From Marinoscillum furvescens DSM 4134 (GTDB taxonomy: Bacteria > Bacteroidota > Bacteroidia > Cytophagales > Cyclobacteriaceae): a stretch of DNA of 64,000 nucleotides. Position 1 is the first letter of the stretch, and the number at the start of each line of letters is the position of its first letter. The position numbers and the translations under genes were made by a program. Location of the stretch: NCBI RefSeq assembly GCF_003386095.1, contig NZ_QREG01000012.1, positions 122,192 to 186,191 on the forward strand. Direction: 5' to 3'. The notes below the pieces were generated by a model. That model was not told the origin of the DNA, searched no databases, and saw only the letters and a list, made by a program, of their open reading frames with translations. Of this stretch, positions 27,187 to 35,911 are shown piece after piece.

Positions 27187-27999
27187 ATGAACAAAATTCC
27201 AGACACGGAGCAGACATCCAGATACGATCATATCGAGCAGATGTCCACCAATGAAATTTTAACTGCCATAAATCAAGAAGATGCCACAGTAGCCTTGTCT
27301 GTGCAAAAGGTAATTCCCCAAATTGAAATGTTTATACAGCAGGCATTAAGCAGAATGCAGACCGGGGGCAGGCTTTTTTACATAGGATCAGGCACTAGTG
27401 GTAGGCTAGGTGTAGTGGATGCCTCCGAATGTCCACCTACATTCGGTGTTAGTGACGATGTAATCATCGCTTTGATAGCAGGGGGTGATGGTGCCATACG
27501 TAAAGCCGTGGAGCACGCAGAAGATGCTGAAACTGCTGCATGGTCAGATCTTAGTGCTTTTCATCCCACTGATAAAGATGTTGTGCTCGGAATCGCTGCT
27601 TCGGGCACCACTCCGTATGTAATAGGCGGAGTGAAAGCCGCGAGTGAAGCTGGGCTGCTCACCGGGTGCATAGCTTGCAGCGAAAACTCTCCACTTGGCG
27701 AGGTGGTGAACTGCAAAATTGAAGTGCCCGTAGGTCCTGAATTTATTACAGGCAGTACGCGAATGAAGTCAGGAACGGCACAAAAAATGATTCTAAATAT
27801 GATCTCCACCACGCTCATGGTGAAGCTTGGAAGGATTAAAGGTAATAAGATGGTGGATATGCAACTAACCAACAAGAAGCTTCATGATCGTGGAGTGCGC
27901 ATGATTGTGAATGCTTCGGGACTTGAAGCCGACGAGGCGGCCAGATTACTAGACAACCATGGTTCAGTTAGAGCAGCAATAGATGCTGTTTCCAAATAG
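27187..27999 (+). CDS. murQ: N-acetylmuramic acid 6-phosphate etherase
   Basis: Cleaves the lactyl ether of MurNAc-6-phosphate to GlcNAc-6-phosphate and D-lactate in peptidoglycan recycling; cytosolic SIS-domain enzyme. The 270 aa match the family: GRLFYIGSGTSGRLGVVDASECPPTFG, IAGGDGAIRKAVEHAEDA, GITASGTTPYV-like IAASGTTPYVIGG and the C-terminal MQLTNKKLHDRGVRM. The catalytic acid Glu is in DASE. It stands alone; no muramic acid transporter, anmK or nagA neighbours are in the window. Confidence 0.96.
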   Translation: MNKIPDTEQTSRYDHIEQMSTNEILTAINQEDATVALSVQKVIPQIEMFIQQALSRMQTGGRLFYIGSGTSGRLGVVDASECPPTFGVSDDVIIALIAGGDGAIRKAVEHAEDAETAAWSDLSAFHPTDKDVVLGIAASGTTPYVIGGVKAASEAGLLTGCIACSENSPLGEVVNCKIEVPVGPEFITGSTRMKSGTAQKMILNMISTTLMVKLGRIKGNKMVDMQLTNKKLHDRGVRMIVNASGLEADEAARLLDNHGSVRAAIDAVSK

Positions 28000-28212
28000 T
28001 TGTTTATTTATTGTTACTTAATTGATCTTAATGTTATCTAAATGTTAAGAATATAATTTGGTGAATAATTAGTGTCGCAAATATTTGAAGTGTCAAAAAA
28101 GCATTCACCGAGGATCGACCGACCCTTCAACGAATTATTGCAAACCTTAGTTTTATCATTACCAACTTCGTGTTAAATTAAGATTATTGAGTTTGAACAA
28201 AACTTAATTTTC

Positions 28213-28263
28213 ATGAAAACAAGTAAGAGAGGTTTCGGCCTACTTTTGCGCAAGTTGTATTAA
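28213..28263 (+). other. 16-codon open frame in the TonB-receptor leader
   Basis: ATG AAA start, basic and hydrophobic peptide (MKTSKRGFGLLLRKLY), stop 17 nt before the receptor ATG. The frame spans the candidate -7 element, so if that promoter is used the peptide is not made. Most likely chance; recorded because it is the only short frame with a proper start in the 281-bp gap 28000-28280, which otherwise holds AT-rich sequence. Confidence 0.15.
28241..28248 (+). promoter_or_regulatory. -7 promoter element (TACTTTTG) for the TonB-receptor locus
   Basis: Exact TAnnTTTG followed by CGC, 33 bp before the receptor ATG. The expected -33 TTG is missing. Confidence 0.4.
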
Positions 28264-28280
28264 AACAAAAGGTAAACGTA

Positions 28281-30782
28281 ATGAGGAAAATTCTACGCAA
28301 TTATGCATTAATCGCTGCGATGCTTATGGCATCAGTGGTGGCCTTTGCTCAAAACAATATCACAGGTACTGTGGTAGATGCTGAGACAGGTGAGGGGCTA
28401 CCAGGAGCGAGTGTTGTTGTAAAAGGCACCACAAATGGCACCATCACCGATTTTAACGGTGACTTCACTTTGTCTGTACCAGACGAAACGCTCACCATCA
28501 TGATCTCTTTCGTAGGTTTCAAAACGGTAGAGAAAACTGTAGATGTAAGCGAAACACTTTCTTTAGGTCAAATAAGCCTGGAGGCTGGTGCTAATGAATT
28601 AACTGCTGTTGAAGTACTTGCTTCAGTAGCAGTGGAGCGTAAAACTCCAGTAGCCGTATCTTCTATTAAGAAGGCTGAGATTCTAGAAAGAGCTAGTAAC
28701 CAGGAATTTCCAGAGTTGCTAAAAAGTACACCGGGTGTGTATGCAACCAAGCAAGGTGGTGGATATGGAGATTCACGTATAAACCTTAGAGGTTTCAATT
28801 CAGAGAATGTGGCCGTTCTTATCAATGGTGTTCCTGTAAATGACATGGAAAATGGCCGGGTATACTGGTCAAACTGGGCAGGACTTACTGATGTGACTTC
28901 ATCTATGCAGGTACAAAGAGGTTTGGGAGCGTCTAAAGTAGCTGTGCCATCCATCGGAGGTACTATAAATATTCTAACACAAACTACTGATGCTGAAGCT
29001 GGCGGAAACGTGTTTTACGGTATCGGTAATGATAACTACAATAAAGGATCATTTTATGTTTCCACAGGTCTTACAGAAGATGGTTGGGCAGTTTCTTTGA
29101 GCGGCGCAAAAATCACTGGAGACGGATATGTTGATGGAACAGAATTCGAAGGATATAATTATTTCTTCAATGTTTCTAAAGCAATAGGTGATGATCATAC
29201 AATTTCTTTGACGGGTTTTGGTGCTCCACAGCGTCATGGTCAAAGACAGTCTAGCCTGAGTGTAGCCACGCTAAAGGATAAAGGGATGCGTTGGAACACT
29301 GACTATGGATACCTCGATGGTCAGGTAGTTCATGTGGAGGATAACTTCTACCACAAGCCACAGTTCTCCCTGAACCACTACTGGAACATCAATAAGGATA
29401 CAGAGCTTTCTACTGCATTGTACGTGTCTACTGGTACTGGTGGTGGAGGTGGATCCGCAGGTACGCTTCAGAGAAGGTATGATGGTCTTTATGACCTTGA
29501 GGCCACAAGAGATACTAACATTGCCAATAGAACCGAAAACGGTGGTGATGGCAATGCTATAGGATACCTCAGAGCTTCTAGAAATGACCACAAATGGTAC
29601 GGTCTGCTAAGTACACTTACCAATGAGTCTGTAAGTAATTTCACCTTCATGGGAGGATTAGACCTAAGATATTACAAAGGCATCCACTTTTCAGAAGTAA
29701 CTAACTTGTTGGGCGCTGAGTACGTGTTGGATGACAATGATGTAAATAATCCAAACCGTAGACTCGGAGTAGGAGATAAAAGAGATTACTACAACGACGG
29801 AATTGTGCTTTGGGAAGGCGTATTTGGACAAGCAGAGTATACACAGGGAGACTTAACCGTTTTTGCATCTGCCGCACTTTCCAATACTTCGTATCAGCGA
29901 ATTGACTATTTCCAATACACTCCGGATGAGCAGGAGACTGATTTTTATCACTTCCTGGGTTATCAGGCTAAAGGTGGAGCCAACTACAACCTTACAAGAA
30001 ATCACAACGTGTTTGCGAACGCTGGTTTCTTCACTAAAGCTCCAATATTTGATGCTGTTTTCCAGGGATTCTCAAATACAGTAAATGAGGATGCAGAGGT
30101 ACAGAAAATCATGAGTTTTGAACTCGGGTATGGATACAGAAGTGCTAAACTCACTGCAAATGCTAACGTGTACCATACACGATGGATGGACAGAACGTTA
30201 ATTGAATCTGTGGGAGATACATTATTTGCCAACCTTCAGGGAGTAGATGCCATACACCAGGGTATCGAGTTAGACTTCACTTACAAACCGGTTCAACGCC
30301 TAACCATAAATGGTATGGTTTCATTGGGAGACTGGACATGGGCAAATGACCTTAACAATGTGATTATTTATGATGATAACAGAAATCCTGTAAATGAGGA
30401 CGATCCACTCAGCCTATACATCGCAGGATTGAAAGTTGGTAACGCAGCACAAACTACTGCAGCTCTGGGTGTGAATTTTGAAGCTTTTAAAGACTTTAAA
30501 ATTGGCGCACTACTGAACTACTTTGCTGATAACTACAAGGATTATGATCCTAATGATGTAACTACTCCAGAGGCAAAAGACAATGTAGAAGTTGTGGTGC
30601 CTGAGTATTATAACCTGGACATTAACGCCAATTATGGATTCAAGTTTGGAGCGTTTGATGCTACTGTATATGGTAACATCAATAACGTACTGGATACTGA
30701 ATACATCACTGATTGGACCTCATTTGGTATTTATCCTGGAACAGGCCGCCAGTGGACTATGGGCCTAAGAATTAATTTCTAA
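28281..30782 (+). CDS. TonB-dependent outer-membrane receptor with CarboxypepD_reg domain
   Basis: 833 aa. Signal peptide ends VVAFAQ at about 23. A carboxypeptidase-regulatory-like domain (25-110: ITGTVVDAETGEGLPGASVVVKG) precedes the plug (about 120-230: INLRGFNSENVAVLINGVPVNDMENG), then the 22-strand barrel ending in the outer-membrane C-terminal Phe (GLRINF). At 833 aa it is shorter than SusC proteins (about 1000), and the partner gene is not SusD. It imports a bound substrate using TonB energy. Next to it are a duplicated-domain lipoprotein and a secreted nuclease, which suggests nucleic-acid breakdown products or phosphate as cargo (inference). Confidence 0.93.
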   Translation: MRKILRNYALIAAMLMASVVAFAQNNITGTVVDAETGEGLPGASVVVKGTTNGTITDFNGDFTLSVPDETLTIMISFVGFKTVEKTVDVSETLSLGQISLEAGANELTAVEVLASVAVERKTPVAVSSIKKAEILERASNQEFPELLKSTPGVYATKQGGGYGDSRINLRGFNSENVAVLINGVPVNDMENGRVYWSNWAGLTDVTSSMQVQRGLGASKVAVPSIGGTINILTQTTDAEAGGNVFYGIGNDNYNKGSFYVSTGLTEDGWAVSLSGAKITGDGYVDGTEFEGYNYFFNVSKAIGDDHTISLTGFGAPQRHGQRQSSLSVATLKDKGMRWNTDYGYLDGQVVHVEDNFYHKPQFSLNHYWNINKDTELSTALYVSTGTGGGGGSAGTLQRRYDGLYDLEATRDTNIANRTENGGDGNAIGYLRASRNDHKWYGLLSTLTNESVSNFTFMGGLDLRYYKGIHFSEVTNLLGAEYVLDDNDVNNPNRRLGVGDKRDYYNDGIVLWEGVFGQAEYTQGDLTVFASAALSNTSYQRIDYFQYTPDEQETDFYHFLGYQAKGGANYNLTRNHNVFANAGFFTKAPIFDAVFQGFSNTVNEDAEVQKIMSFELGYGYRSAKLTANANVYHTRWMDRTLIESVGDTLFANLQGVDAIHQGIELDFTYKPVQRLTINGMVSLGDWTWANDLNNVIIYDDNRNPVNEDDPLSLYIAGLKVGNAAQTTAALGVNFEAFKDFKIGALLNYFADNYKDYDPNDVTTPEAKDNVEVVVPEYYNLDINANYGFKFGAFDATVYGNINNVLDTEYITDWTSFGIYPGTGRQWTMGLRINF

Positions 30783-30801
30783 ATTCTAAATCTTAGAGGA
30801 A

Positions 30802-32604
30802 ATGAAACTTATTAATAAATTTTTCATACCAGTGGTGATTGCCGCTCTGGCGATTGCTTGTAATCCACTGGACGAAACCTATGAAGAACTGGAAGAGCAG
30901 CAAGCTGCTGAAGGTTCTAGCGTAACAGTAACGTACACCATGACCAGTGATGATTATGGTACTGTAGCCAGTAATATTCGCAAAGCTGCAACAACTGAGG
31001 ACGATTCTGTAGCTGCAGATTTTATAGAAGATCATGAAGCATTCAGTACAGAATATGAAGCTAAAACCTATCTGCCCAAGTTTGTAAATGACAACTACCC
31101 TCAGTTTGGTAAGGGGACCGCAGTGAAAGTTTCATATAACTTTTATCAGGGAGATATAGGCGAGGTAACCGCTTACAGTGGTGCTGAAGTCTATTATGTG
31201 TCAGACGCTGACTATGAATCTCTTGGTGGCGAAGCTGCTACATATAAATTGTTCACAGCAGAGCAGGCACCTGCTACATACCTTCCAGGTTTCCTGGCTA
31301 AAAACATACAGGACCCTGCAGAAGGTGACATTGCGCTTGCACGATATGATTATGCAGACGAGCCTAATGACCCTTCCATGTCGTTCACCTTTGATAAGGA
31401 TGCTTATCAGGCTTTGGTAGATCATGTGAAAGCTGAGAAAGGTGACAACTGGATTGATAGCTATGGTACTGCAGAATACTACTATGGAGCTGGTGCGTAT
31501 TACCAAAATTTCGAAGCTAGAGTATCCAAGAGAGAAGAATGGATTGCAGATAACAGCCTGGATGATAACCTGTTCGAAGGGTTAACTACTGAAGCTGAAA
31601 AGGAAGCAGCTATTGAAGCTAGAATAGCCGAGGGAATCGGGAAATATTTGGAGATTACCTATCCAAATGCCGTAGCAGAGGTAAATGGAGTAGCGATGTA
31701 TTATAATGTGACCTACGAAATTTATGATGGTTCTAACGAGACTTTATATGTTAGATACCAGGCGAATGGAGAATCCCCGGCAAAGTTTGAATTAATCGAC
31801 GGTCCCTCTGATTCTGAATTCGCTTCGTCATCTCCATCTGAGTCAAGAGGATCCTATTTTGAGTATGATGGAAGTAAATGGGAATTGGTAGAAAATGCCT
31901 ATTACTTAAGTTCTGCTGATTACGATGCAATGGGAGAAGGTGTTGGTAAATATGATAATTTCTCATCTAGCAACCCTGCGAGCGATTACCTTCCTGCTCT
32001 ATTGATGAATAAGTACCCATATGGAGAAGAAGGCGAATCTGTGTTTATCGGTTACAAATACTTTAGCGGATCCACAAGAGTGGTTGTAGAAGAGTTTGTT
32101 TACACAGAAGGTGCCTGGAGCAATGATTCCTACACCACAATGAGTGATCAATATGTGCACGATGGTTCATCGTTTATTTTTGATCCTTCTGTATCATTTA
32201 AGATGGTAAGCGCAGATTACCAAATGATTGTAGATGAAGTAGCCAAAACTAAACCTGACCTTGTAGATAGCTATGGTACAGGGGAGTTCTATTATGGAGC
32301 TGGAGCTTATTACGCAAACTTTGATTTGGGATATACATCTCGTTGGGATGGAGATTACGAACAAGCTGAGTACGTAGACCTCAGCAAATCTGAAAGAGAG
32401 AGTTTGATGATAACACGTATGGGTGAAGGAAAGCAATTGCTTCTAGAACTCAAATACAGTGATGCGTCACCAGTCAATGGAGTGGATGTTTTCTATACAG
32501 TAACAGCAGATAGCTATGATGGTACTGATGGTACCTGGGTGACCAAATTTCAGGTAGTGGGAACCGGTGAATTTGAGCTGATAGAAGGCCCAACTGAACA
32601 GTAA
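30802..32604 (+). CDS. Surface lipoprotein with internal duplication, partner of the TonB receptor
   Basis: 600 aa. Lipoprotein signal with lipobox LAIAC (Cys at about 20). Two halves share motifs: IDSYGTAEYYYGAGAYY (about residues 215-231) and VDSYGTGEFYYGAGAYY (about 490-506), each followed by NF, and each half ends in a V-DVFYTVT/ GVAMYYNVT strand and FELI-GP. Very rich in Tyr, Asp and Glu. Not SusD: no TPR helices. Twenty bp after the receptor stop and before a strong terminator, so the pair forms one unit. Likely outer-membrane, facing outwards, as the substrate-capture partner (inference). Confidence 0.8.
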   Translation: MKLINKFFIPVVIAALAIACNPLDETYEELEEQQAAEGSSVTVTYTMTSDDYGTVASNIRKAATTEDDSVAADFIEDHEAFSTEYEAKTYLPKFVNDNYPQFGKGTAVKVSYNFYQGDIGEVTAYSGAEVYYVSDADYESLGGEAATYKLFTAEQAPATYLPGFLAKNIQDPAEGDIALARYDYADEPNDPSMSFTFDKDAYQALVDHVKAEKGDNWIDSYGTAEYYYGAGAYYQNFEARVSKREEWIADNSLDDNLFEGLTTEAEKEAAIEARIAEGIGKYLEITYPNAVAEVNGVAMYYNVTYEIYDGSNETLYVRYQANGESPAKFELIDGPSDSEFASSSPSESRGSYFEYDGSKWELVENAYYLSSADYDAMGEGVGKYDNFSSSNPASDYLPALLMNKYPYGEEGESVFIGYKYFSGSTRVVVEEFVYTEGAWSNDSYTTMSDQYVHDGSSFIFDPSVSFKMVSADYQMIVDEVAKTKPDLVDSYGTGEFYYGAGAYYANFDLGYTSRWDGDYEQAEYVDLSKSERESLMITRMGEGKQLLLELKYSDASPVNGVDVFYTVTADSYDGTDGTWVTKFQVVGTGEFELIEGPTEQ

Positions 32605-32622
32605 AAAATGATGTTTTAATTG

Positions 32623-32653
32623 AAAAGGGCTGCTACGCGTAGCCCTTTTTTTA
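32623..32653 (+). terminator. Intrinsic terminator after the TonB receptor-lipoprotein pair
   Basis: Stem AAAAGGGCT/AGCCCTTTT (32623-32631 with 32641-32649), a 9-nt loop that is itself self-complementary, and a T-run to 32653. Lies between the lipoprotein and nuclease genes, so the nuclease may need read-through or its own promoter. Confidence 0.9.
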
Positions 32654-32674
32654 TTTGAAGTAAAGTTATAATTC

Positions 32675-35230
32675 ATGAAGTACGCATTAACGCTCACCCT
32701 GTTTGTTGTTTGTTTTATTTCTCTTGCGCAAATACCTGATGGCTACTATGATAACGCTACAGGGCTGTCAGGAGAAGAATTAAAGACGGCTCTCTATGAC
32801 ATCATCAAAGGACACACGGAGTTTCCATATTCGAGTAGCACTACAGATACCTGGGACATTTTGAAAGAGTCCGATAGGGACCCCAACAATGCCCAAAATG
32901 TTATAGGTGTTTATTCGGGCTTCTCTATGGATGCAGATGCTGAGTACAACGATGGCGATGGCTGGACTCGCGAGCACGTATGGGCAAAGTCCAGAGGTGA
33001 TTTTGGTACAGAGCTGGGCGCAGGTACAGATGTACACCACTTAAAACCTGAAGACAATTCGACCAATTCTGCCAGAAGCAATCGGTCTTTTGCAGAATGT
33101 AATGAAGCCTATGTAGATGCAAGTGGGACCTATCAGGGTGCTACAGGTAGTTACTTTAGCAGTAGTGATTTTGTGTGGGAGCCCAGAGCAGCTGTAAAAG
33201 GTGATATTGCTAGAATGATTTTTTATATGGCCACACGCTATGAAGGGGAGAACGGTGAGCCAGATTTGGAGATTGTAGAGAAACTAGTAGATCAGTACAC
33301 CAACAACCCGGAGCATGGTCGACTAACCGACCTTTTGATCTGGCATGAGGAAGACCCAGTAGATGATTTTGAAAAAAATCGAAATGACGTAATCTACAGT
33401 TATCAAAAGAATAGAAACCCTTATATAGATCATCCTGAATATGTCGCTGAAATATGGGGTACAGTAGCAGGTCCCATAGTGACTATTGACAAAGCTACAT
33501 TTGTACCTGATTTTGGATCAGTAGCTTTTGGAGAATCAAACACTCAGGCATACTACTTAAATGGGTATAAACTAACTGGAGATGTGACAGTCTCAGTAGA
33601 TGCGCCATTCTACCTTTCGCTAGATAACAGCTCGTTTGGCCAAAGTGTGACACTAACACATGAAAGCAATAAACTTACTGAGTCGTTTAAGATTTACTTA
33701 AAGTTTGAGCCACAGCAAGAGGATGGAGCAGATTATACGGCAGATGTGACCCACACTACTGAGGGAGTTAGTGCTGTTGTGCTTTCTGTTTCTGGATCTG
33801 AAGGCGAAGCTCAGATAACCTCTATACTAGAAGCGAGAGCCGCAGGTGTGGGTGCATTGGTAGATATTACCGGAGTGGTAATAGGTGGAGAAAATAATAG
33901 TAGTTCCAGTAGAGTGCTCTATGATGGCACAGCGGGAATTGTAATCAGGAGTCCAGATAATGAGCCCAACGAAACGGCGGACCTGGTATTGGGTGACTCA
34001 GTAGTAGTTAGTGGGGTACTTACAGAATATAATAACCTTTTACAGGTAAACGGAGCCCCAATGTCTGTGACTTTGATAAATCAAAATGCTCAAATGCCAG
34101 AAGCCTTACCATTGACAACAGCAGAAGTTGGTGAAGCCTATGAGTCGCAGTTAGTTATCATAGAGGATGTGGAGTTTGCTGATGCTGGCAGCACCTTCAA
34201 AGGAGGTGGTGCAGATGGTAATTTTACCATCAGTGATGCTACAGGCACATTGACCCTAAGAATAGGTAATTCAGGACATCCGCTAGTAGGCAAAACCATA
34301 CCCGCTGGGAAATGGAATGTAGTAGGATATGTGGGGCAGTTTGGTAGTGATTATCAGATATCCCCTAGATCCACGGATGATATTCAGTCGCCTGCAGGTT
34401 CTGGAGGTGATGGCTATATAAGTATACAGCAGGCTCGATTTGGTGATGAAGGGGATTATGTGAGCGTAAAAGGTATAGTTATAGGAGGGCCAAATAACAG
34501 CCAACATAACCGGGTAGTGTATGACGGTACTGCTGGTATTGTGGTTCGAAGCCTTGATGAAAGTAATCCTTCAGCAGATTTACAAATTGGTGATAGTGTA
34601 ATGGTATCTGGAGGGCTGTTTGATTACAATGGCTTGTTGGAAATCGAAAAAGAGCCGGTTACAATAGAGGTACTAAACACGGGAAATGTACTGCCAGACT
34701 ATCAGGTGATAACAATAAGTGAGATAAACAATAGCTATGAGTCCGAACCAGTTTTACTTCAACAAGTGCGGTTTCAACAATCCGGAACATTTCAATCTGG
34801 AGACTACACGGTTACTGACGGCTCAGATGAGGTTGCATTCGTAGTTGGCCAATCTAGTCATGACCTTGTTGGTATGGAAATTCCTGCTACTCCCGTAGAT
34901 GTGTATGCGTACGTGTCTGAAGTCAACGGAAAGTATGAAATCTATGTCAACAGTAAGGATGATGTGAAAGTAAATTCCACGGTACTTTATTCTGCTGAGC
35001 CAAGGGTAAACCTGGTAAACCCTAATCCGGTAAAATCAAACTTCAACATTTCTATGCCGCAGGAACAGGCAGTAAGCAGTGTTTTGATTTATAACCTAAA
35101 TGGACAGGTGGTTTACAGCAAAAACACATCAGAGAAGCAGCACAACATAAAATCACTGAAATCAGGAACTTATATTGTAGTAGTTCGTTCGGAAGATGAC
35201 GTATATTTCCAGCGAATCATCAAACAATAA
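32675..35230 (+). CDS. T9SS-secreted endonuclease I-family nuclease with OB-like repeats
   Basis: 851 aa. Signal peptide ends ISLAQ at about 19. Residues 20-265 are an endonuclease I (EndA/NucM/Vvn) domain: WTREHVWAKSRGDFG supplies the catalytic His and DVHHLKPEDNSTNSARSN the metal site, then WEPRAAVKGDIARMIFYM. These enzymes cut DNA and RNA. Next is a beta-sandwich (about 270-385), then two similar OB-fold-like repeats (about 390-570 and 575-765) that each contain a VLYDGTAGIVIRS/VVYDGTAGIVVRS motif, DUF5689-like. The C-terminal 75 residues are a T9SS type A sorting domain (NPNPVKSNFNIS, LKSGTYIVVV). Secreted or cell-surface nuclease. Confidence 0.93.
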   Translation: MKYALTLTLFVVCFISLAQIPDGYYDNATGLSGEELKTALYDIIKGHTEFPYSSSTTDTWDILKESDRDPNNAQNVIGVYSGFSMDADAEYNDGDGWTREHVWAKSRGDFGTELGAGTDVHHLKPEDNSTNSARSNRSFAECNEAYVDASGTYQGATGSYFSSSDFVWEPRAAVKGDIARMIFYMATRYEGENGEPDLEIVEKLVDQYTNNPEHGRLTDLLIWHEEDPVDDFEKNRNDVIYSYQKNRNPYIDHPEYVAEIWGTVAGPIVTIDKATFVPDFGSVAFGESNTQAYYLNGYKLTGDVTVSVDAPFYLSLDNSSFGQSVTLTHESNKLTESFKIYLKFEPQQEDGADYTADVTHTTEGVSAVVLSVSGSEGEAQITSILEARAAGVGALVDITGVVIGGENNSSSSRVLYDGTAGIVIRSPDNEPNETADLVLGDSVVVSGVLTEYNNLLQVNGAPMSVTLINQNAQMPEALPLTTAEVGEAYESQLVIIEDVEFADAGSTFKGGGADGNFTISDATGTLTLRIGNSGHPLVGKTIPAGKWNVVGYVGQFGSDYQISPRSTDDIQSPAGSGGDGYISIQQARFGDEGDYVSVKGIVIGGPNNSQHNRVVYDGTAGIVVRSLDESNPSADLQIGDSVMVSGGLFDYNGLLEIEKEPVTIEVLNTGNVLPDYQVITISEINNSYESEPVLLQQVRFQQSGTFQSGDYTVTDGSDEVAFVVGQSSHDLVGMEIPATPVDVYAYVSEVNGKYEIYVNSKDDVKVNSTVLYSAEPRVNLVNPNPVKSNFNISMPQEQAVSSVLIYNLNGQVVYSKNTSEKQHNIKSLKSGTYIVVVRSEDDVYFQRIIKQ

Positions 35231-35803
35231 ATGCACGAAATAGAACCATACTACAACTGGCTCAAATACTATGATGCCAGCAATGATCCACAGTCGCCCT
35301 TTTATGGGAAAGAGTACAACTATGACCTGTACTCAGAAAACATCTATGGCTACTTCATAGATCCGGCGTGGGATTTTTTTGGTTCTGAAACACTATATAT
35401 GAAAGTCCTCTTCGCTAACTACGAAGAGGGCTTTATCATCATCGAGTTTATTGGTGAGTGGAATGACGCCATCAACAATGACATCATGCACCTCAAGCGA
35501 AACTTCATTGAGCACATCCTTTCTACGGGTATCAATAAATTTATCCTGATAGGTGAAAACATTCTCAACTTTCACGGAAGTGATGATAGCTACTACGAAG
35601 AGTGGTTTGAAGAGGTGGAAGATGGCTGGATAGCGGCGCTCAATTTTCGGGATTTTGTAGAATCCGAGATGGCTAATTTTGAGATTGACTCATACATCAA
35701 TTTTGGAGGTAAACTGCAGGTGATGAACTGGCGCACACTCACGCCGATGGCACTCTATCAGGTAGTTGCCAGTCTCATGCAGCGCAGGCTGAGTGTGGGC
35801 TAG
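35231..35803 (+). CDS. Conserved protein of unknown function
   Basis: 190 aa, acidic and aromatic-rich (YYNWLKYYDAS, YDLYSENIYGYFIDPAWDFFG, DSYYEEWFEEVEDGW). No signal peptide or membrane segment, so cytosolic, unlike the three genes upstream. The ATG is the first codon after the nuclease stop, so it is translated from the same message, but it looks like a general Bacteroidota conserved protein rather than part of the uptake system. No family recognised. Confidence 0.75.
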   Translation: MHEIEPYYNWLKYYDASNDPQSPFYGKEYNYDLYSENIYGYFIDPAWDFFGSETLYMKVLFANYEEGFIIIEFIGEWNDAINNDIMHLKRNFIEHILSTGINKFILIGENILNFHGSDDSYYEEWFEEVEDGWIAALNFRDFVESEMANFEIDSYINFGGKLQVMNWRTLTPMALYQVVASLMQRRLSVG

Positions 35804-35911
35804 TCTGTGCTATTGCCTTTTGACATTTGATTGTGCCGTTCATTAAAGGATTGTTGTGATATTTCGCAAATAAATGTTAATTCTGTAGGGTAAACACTAA
35901 TTCAAACCTAC

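Noticed and set aside
30802..32604. SusD-type partner of the TonB receptor
   Set aside because: No SusD-like helical TPR region or signature; the protein is beta-rich with duplicated Tyr-Gly motifs and the receptor is shorter than SusC.
35804..35911. Promoter for the M16 protease at the GATATTTCGC string
   Set aside because: Only a partial match to TAnnTTTG (TTTC instead of TTTG) with no paired -33; not supportable.
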